Origin: Halobacillus naozhouensis
GTDB lineage: Bacteria > Bacillota > Bacilli > Bacillales > Halobacillaceae
Assembly: GCF_029714185.1 (NCBI RefSeq)
Contig: NZ_CP121671.1
Span: forward strand, 1,240,001-1,304,000
Reading direction: 5' to 3'
DNA: 64,000 bases
This document shows positions 60,120 to 64,000 of the stretch, in pieces. Both the position numbers and the translations under genes were made by a program. A model generated the notes under the pieces. The model did not search any database. It was given only the letters and a program-made list of their open reading frames with translations, and was not told the DNA's origin. Position 1 is the stretch's first letter; every line of letters begins with the position of its first letter.

Positions 60120-60396
60120 TTATTTAGATCAATTGATAATTGATAAAGAGAGAATAATGCTCAAGAAAAGGATTCTGAAATGGCATACAGTCATAAACTG
60201 CAGTATTTGAAATGTTTATGATCAAAAATTTAGAAGTTGAAGTGTCGAACAAAGGTAATCTTCAGGGAGAATATATGAATTATCGCTTCTTTTAGTATAG
60301 GGCAATTTCTCGAGTAATCTGTTGTGCAAATGATTGGAGTTACAGATAATTGCTGGCATTTTTAATATAGGAAAAGTAACAGAAATGGAGAGAAAG

Positions 60397-61335
60397 ATGA
60401 AGAAATTAATCCTAGTACTAGCTACTATTATGATGGTTGGCTTAATCACTGGTACTTTCTTTTACCAAAATCAAAACCAGAATTCACTGCTGCAATTGAA
60501 TCAAAAAACTAATATGCTAGAGAAATCAAAATCAGCATATCAAGTAGAAAAGCTTCAACCTAAGACATTAGAACCAGTACACAATAATATGATTAGCTAT
60601 ACCTTGCAAAACAACGAGTTAAACATCACTTATGACAATGGAAATAATTGGGTTAAGGTCCCGGTTGAAAAAGATTTATTATTTAATGGGGAGTACAATG
60701 GGAACGAACAAGAATTGATAAATGGGAGTTACATACTAACGGAAGACCGTGCAGCATTCTTATACAAGCAGGACAGGATATTTTTAAAATACTCTCTCGA
60801 TCATGGAAAAACGTGGAAAGAAAGTGTGGTTACAGAAGCATTACCAGGTATCCGCTTTAGAAAAGTAGGTTTCTTAAATGATCGGTTTGGATATGTTGTT
60901 CTTTCTGGTGATCGAACTATGTCACAAGAACTTTCCACTGTCTTTTTGACTCATGATGGTGGGGAGACTTGGGAAGAGACAGCATCTCCACCAACAACGA
61001 GGTTAATTGCGGATGGTGGTTTTGTAGATGAAAATACAGGATTTATGTCCTATGGAACGATTAATCCCCAGAAACCAAATCTTTATGTTACGCAAGATGG
61101 AGGAAAAACTTGGAGTAAAGCAGTCATCCATATTCCTGAGAGGTATGATAAAGTTTTTGTTCAGGCCGAGTTTCCGGTAAAAGAAAACAATCATTTATCT
61201 GTTTTAGTTAATCAAGGTCCTAATGGTGATTATGCAGGTGGAAAAGTGAAAGGAAAATTTATTTCTAAAGATAATGGTTTAACGTGGGATTTTTCGATGG
61301 AGGTACAGCCGAATGAAAAAACAGAACAGGGATAA
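60397..61335 (+). CDS. Membrane-anchored BNR/Asp-box repeat protein
   Basis: 312 aa. A single N-terminal membrane anchor (about 3-22; LILVLATIMMVGLITGTFFY) and an outer domain with Asp-box repeats: YDNGNNWVKV, LDHGKTWKES, THDGGETWEE, TQDGGKTWSK and SKDNGLTWDF. These build a beta-propeller like the sialidase or Ycf48 fold, usually a binding scaffold. No sialidase catalytic residues are evident. GGAGAG lies 5 nt before the chosen ATG. The stop overlaps the next gene by 23 nt, so the two are a unit. Confidence 0.85.
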   Translation: MKKLILVLATIMMVGLITGTFFYQNQNQNSLLQLNQKTNMLEKSKSAYQVEKLQPKTLEPVHNNMISYTLQNNELNITYDNGNNWVKVPVEKDLLFNGEYNGNEQELINGSYILTEDRAAFLYKQDRIFLKYSLDHGKTWKESVVTEALPGIRFRKVGFLNDRFGYVVLSGDRTMSQELSTVFLTHDGGETWEETASPPTTRLIADGGFVDENTGFMSYGTINPQKPNLYVTQDGGKTWSKAVIHIPERYDKVFVQAEFPVKENNHLSVLVNQGPNGDYAGGKVKGKFISKDNGLTWDFSMEVQPNEKTEQG

Positions 61336-62200
61336 ACTGATTAAAATAAGTGGATGGACTCTATTTATTTTTGCAGTTGGGTTATTCTGTTTACAAGCAG
61401 GATATTTATTCGCACATGAAAGATTTCAAGTAGAGTATATTGATAATCGACTATTTTACATCATCAATATTTTATGTGTGATTTGTTTATTTCTTGCCAT
61501 ATTACTTTTACTTAGACTAATGAAAAGACTACTATTAATAGTAGCCGGTGTTGTGGGCATATTTGTTATAGTTCATGTCATTCTGCTTGTTGACAGTAAC
61601 CAAGTCATTAAAAATATAACAAGCGTATCACCTGACTTCGAACATGTTTTTTCGATTAAAGAAAATATAGAGAGTGGGGAGGCGATTTACTATAGATCGT
61701 ATTATGGTATTTTAGCTCGCCCAAAAGAAATTTTACCAAATGAAATAGGTGGAGAATATAAAGTGGAATGGTTAGCAAATGATATTGCAGCCTTTACGTA
61801 TAAAACAGCTGATAATACGGTTCAGCAATTCATTGGAACTTATGGCGATCGTGGTAGTGGTAGATCTTATTATTATGTGGGGGCGGAAATACACGGGATA
61901 TGGCAAGGTCATAACATCGAAGTGATAAGCAATACAGATGGGATTTCTGTTACTGAAAATGGTGAAACGGAATCTTTTGATTGGGATAATATCGTTCAGT
62001 TCGGTACGCTTGCTATTGTCTTAAAGAAGAATAATGAAGCCGTTTGGTCCATTTCATTAGATGAGAATTTTAAAGTTCTTTCTGATGCTTCCGAACAAAC
62101 TGTAGGGAACATTAGTTTATATAAAGCAACAATGGAAATGAATCAGCCAACAACTCTATATTATAAAACTACAGAAAGAAAGGACAAGCTATCTTTCTAA
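61313..62200 (+). CDS. Membrane protein with exported C-terminal domain, unknown
   Basis: 295 aa with three membrane segments (about 10-34, 45-66 and 70-91), then a 200-residue domain, probably outside, rich in beta strands (YKVEWLANDIAAFTYKTADN, GAEIHGIWQGHNIEVISNTD). GGAGGTA lies before the ATG inside the end of the BNR gene. The domain is not recognised. The tight overlap suggests that it works with the BNR-repeat protein at the cell surface. Confidence 0.75.
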   Translation: MKKQNRDKLIKISGWTLFIFAVGLFCLQAGYLFAHERFQVEYIDNRLFYIINILCVICLFLAILLLLRLMKRLLLIVAGVVGIFVIVHVILLVDSNQVIKNITSVSPDFEHVFSIKENIESGEAIYYRSYYGILARPKEILPNEIGGEYKVEWLANDIAAFTYKTADNTVQQFIGTYGDRGSGRSYYYVGAEIHGIWQGHNIEVISNTDGISVTENGETESFDWDNIVQFGTLAIVLKKNNEAVWSISLDENFKVLSDASEQTVGNISLYKATMEMNQPTTLYYKTTERKDKLSF

Positions 62201-62293
62201 CAAGGCTAAGGCCGTTTTTGTTGCAGTATCTATTTCTTAATTCAATTTGTAAACCAAATTTCATAAAGAAGAAGTATAGAAAGGAGAATCTTA

Positions 62294-62689
62294 ATGGAAA
62301 AAATAACGCCATTTTTAATGTTTCAAGATGGAAAGGCTGAAGAAGCCATGAATTATTACACATCCCTCATCGAGGATTCCCAAATCACAAGTATCACTCG
62401 ATATGGAGAGGATGAATCTGGTGATGAAGGAACCGTAATGCAAGCTACTTTTACTATAAAAGGGCAAGAATTTATGTGCATTGACAGTAATGTGAAACAT
62501 CAGTTCACATTTACTCCTTCGTTCTCAATCTTTGTGACGTGTAGTACGGAAGAAGAACTTGAGAATCTTTATAAGAAACTCAATGAAGACGGAGAAGCCC
62601 TAATGCCTATAGACAATTATGGTTTCAGTAAAAGGTTTGGTTGGATAAGTGACCGCTATGGGGTTTCGTGGCAACTTAACCTTCCATAG
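62294..62689 (+). CDS. PhnB-like VOC-fold protein
   Basis: 131 aa. KITPFLMFQDGKAEEAMNYY, then SITRYGEDESGDEGTVMQAT and WISDRYGVSWQLNLP are typical of the PhnB/3-demethylubiquinone methyltransferase-like group of the VOC (glyoxalase) fold. Members are small dimeric proteins of mostly unknown activity. AAGGAGAA lies before the ATG. The 45-aa gene follows closely. Confidence 0.88.
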   Translation: MEKITPFLMFQDGKAEEAMNYYTSLIEDSQITSITRYGEDESGDEGTVMQATFTIKGQEFMCIDSNVKHQFTFTPSFSIFVTCSTEEELENLYKKLNEDGEALMPIDNYGFSKRFGWISDRYGVSWQLNLP

Positions 62690-62710
62690 TTATATGGAGG
62701 GACTTCATGA

Positions 62711-62848
62711 TTGGTTCAACCTTTTAATATCGTTTGGGGACAAATTAAGCGTAAGGATAAAGGGTGGCTGCTGGAGGAGGTAAATCAACGTACTTCTCTT
62801 TTGCAAAAAGAAGAGAATGCGGGGGATAAAGCTGATTCTTTGAAGTAG
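62711..62848 (+). CDS. Small protein, unknown (45 aa)
   Basis: TTG start 9 nt after GGAGGG. It encodes VQPFNIVWGQIKRKDKGWLL, then EEVNQRTSLLQKEENAGDKA and DSLK, a charged helical peptide. It lies 21 nt after the PhnB-like gene on the same strand. Not recognised; the ribosome site and codon use make it more likely real than not. The next 250 nt up to the methyltransferase gene hold only a 39-codon ATG frame without ribosome site. Confidence 0.45.
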   Translation: MVQPFNIVWGQIKRKDKGWLLEEVNQRTSLLQKEENAGDKADSLK

Positions 62849-63102
62849 GATATAGTGCATAAAATGGGAAAACCATCCTTCAGCGGAGGATGATTCCCCC
62901 CCCACTAAACCATTATTTTATAGGTTTCAAATAGATAGATTCCGCCGGATTCTCGTTCTGCCATACTTTCAGTCCAAATTTTCCAAATGAAACCCTATGG
63001 AGCTACTTTAGAATGGGATTGGGTGAGCATAGCTGTGGAAGAATATGGATTTTTTCACGAAAAAAGGAACCTATTATTTTCAAGAACTGAGGAGGGGATT
63101 AC

Positions 63103-63813
63103 ATGAGCAATTCTACGGAAGAGACGTATAACAAGTTAGCCCATACCTATCAAAACGATATTGATGAAGCAAGTCCTTACAACGCCTTGTATGAGCGTCC
63201 AGCTATGATAGCTGCTTTGCCCCCGCAATTAAAAGGAAAAAAAGTGCTTGATGCAGGTTGTTCGGCTGGATGGTACTCCTCTCAATTGCTGCAACAGGGA
63301 GCGGAAGTTACTGGGATAGACGTGAGTCTGGAAATGGTGAAGGCAGCGAGAAAGCGTGCAGGTGAACAGGCAACATTTCTGTGCCATGACCTTCAGGACC
63401 CTTTGCCTTTTGAGGACGATTCCTTTGATGTGATTATAAGCTCACTTACGCTTCACTATTTACAAAATTGGAGTTTTACCTTTCAAGAATTCAATCGTGT
63501 TTTAACAGCTGGTGGAACGTTTATATTTTCGGTTCATCACCCTTTCATGGACTATACAAGCCACCATAGTGAAGATTACTTTAAAACTCAATGTCTGTCA
63601 GAAACCTGGAACAAGCCCACTATTACAATTGATGTCAGTTTTTACAGAAGGCCAATGCAAAACATCCTCAATGAAACCACTCAATTTTTCAATCTTGACA
63701 AGCTGATTGAACCCCAGCCGCAAGAAAAGATGAAGCAAGTGAAAGAAAGTGCTTATCACTACCTCATGACTAGCCCGCATTTCCTCATTGTAAAAGCTGC
63801 TTCAACCAAGTGA
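63103..63813 (+). CDS. Class I SAM-dependent methyltransferase
   Basis: 236 aa. Motif I VLDAGCSAGWYSSQLLQQGA, acidic end of strand 2 in GIDVS, motif II FDVIISSLTLHYLQNW and the post-motif LTAGGTFIFSVHHPF are complete. The tail (HPFMDYTSHHSEDYFKTQCL) belongs to the Methyltransf_11 group of Bacillus. Substrate unknown. GAGGAGGGG lies before the ATG. The 190 nt that follow have no gene, only a terminator pointing the other way. Confidence 0.9.
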   Translation: MSNSTEETYNKLAHTYQNDIDEASPYNALYERPAMIAALPPQLKGKKVLDAGCSAGWYSSQLLQQGAEVTGIDVSLEMVKAARKRAGEQATFLCHDLQDPLPFEDDSFDVIISSLTLHYLQNWSFTFQEFNRVLTAGGTFIFSVHHPFMDYTSHHSEDYFKTQCLSETWNKPTITIDVSFYRRPMQNILNETTQFFNLDKLIEPQPQEKMKQVKESAYHYLMTSPHFLIVKAASTK

Positions 63814-63918
63814 GTGGAAGGCTGGAAGTTAATTTTTTAGCTGAAGATAGTATTGAAGCAGCAGTATTCCTTTTTTAAGGGACGATCCTTCTGAAATCGG
63901 ATTCATGATCTTGATAAT

Positions 63919-63976
63919 ACAAAAAATTCCTGATCCTTACCGCGTATATATCATCCGCGCGGTAAGGATCAGGAAT
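63919..63976 (-). terminator. Strong terminator for a minus-strand gene beyond the window
   Basis: ATTCCTGATCCTTACCGCG pairs perfectly (19 bp) with its complement across a 13-nt loop; TTTTTTG follows on the minus strand. It implies a gene ending just right of the window. Confidence 0.8.
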
Positions 63977-64000
63977 CACACTAACAAGAATACATCTCCA

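Noticed and set aside
62987..63106. 39-codon frame overlapping the methyltransferase start
   Set aside because: No ribosome site; the ATGA overlap with the next gene alone is not enough.
1..64000. tRNA, rRNA, prophage, insertion sequence or transposase genes
   Set aside because: Looked for on both strands; no cloverleaf-like clusters, rRNA motifs or transposase-like proteins were recognised.

Overview
The window looks like chromosome of a spore-forming member of the Bacillaceae. It carries sporulation genes (spoVR, an alpha/beta SASP, a YhcN-type spore lipoprotein, ykuD), sigI-rsgI, and many genes whose closest recognisable counterparts are Bacillus subtilis y-genes from the yhc-yhd-yhe-yha segment (yhcX, yhcY, yhcZ, yhdB, yhcN, spoVR, dat, nhaC, yheB, yheA, yhaR, yhzD, yhaQ, yhaP). 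Several proteins have acidic surfaces and there are Na+/H+ antiport and Mn efflux genes. A moderately halophilic genus such as Halobacillus is a reasonable guess, but the genus is an inference. No rRNA, tRNA, prophage, insertion sequence or CRISPR array was seen.

Layout. 0-15 kb: end of an exporter ABC gene, a membrane-anchored HtrA-like protease, sigI-rsgI, the GNAT-nitrilase fusion yhcX, the yhcYZ two-component pair (histidine kinase with a four-cysteine, AirS-like GAF domain), yhdB, a spore lipoprotein with a good sigma-G promoter, spoVR with a good sigma-E promoter, dat and two oxidoreductases. 15-25 kb: small accessory genes (two GNATs, a TetR gene, a SinI-like antirepressor, an RNase H-like protein, a histidine phosphatase, a PadR/HAAS pair behind two near-identical operators) mixed with decayed genes. 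25-35 kb: ykuD, PurR-controlled guaC, EamA and SulP transporters, the ythPQ ABC exporter, maa, map. 35-45 kb: two tandem cold-shock genes with identical proteins and homologous leaders, a cytoplasmic BtuF-like protein, nhaC, azlCD and a Mn-type CDF pump. 45-64 kb: a DD-carboxypeptidase, fumC, a SASP, msmX with a putative cre site, a CdaR/PucR regulator, a CsoR-family protein, yheB-yheA, yhaR, yhzD, yhaQP behind an exact sigma-W consensus match, a BNR-repeat/membrane gene pair and a methyltransferase.

How the genes work together. Most are housekeeping or stress genes in units of one or two, usually ended by strong intrinsic terminators, many shared by convergent genes. Recognisable units are sigI-rsgI, yhcY-yhcZ, padR-HAAS, ythP-ythQ, azlC-azlD, yhaQ-yhaP and the 60.4-62.2 kb pair. 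I found no single large undescribed system. The most unusual items are two non-coding repeat families (a perfect 61-nt palindrome with a shorter second copy, and a composite element with 37-nt and about 26-nt internal periodicities), non-canonical ATT starts at two or three genes, a SinI-like antirepressor with no SinR beside it, the twin cold-shock leaders, and the BNR/membrane pair.
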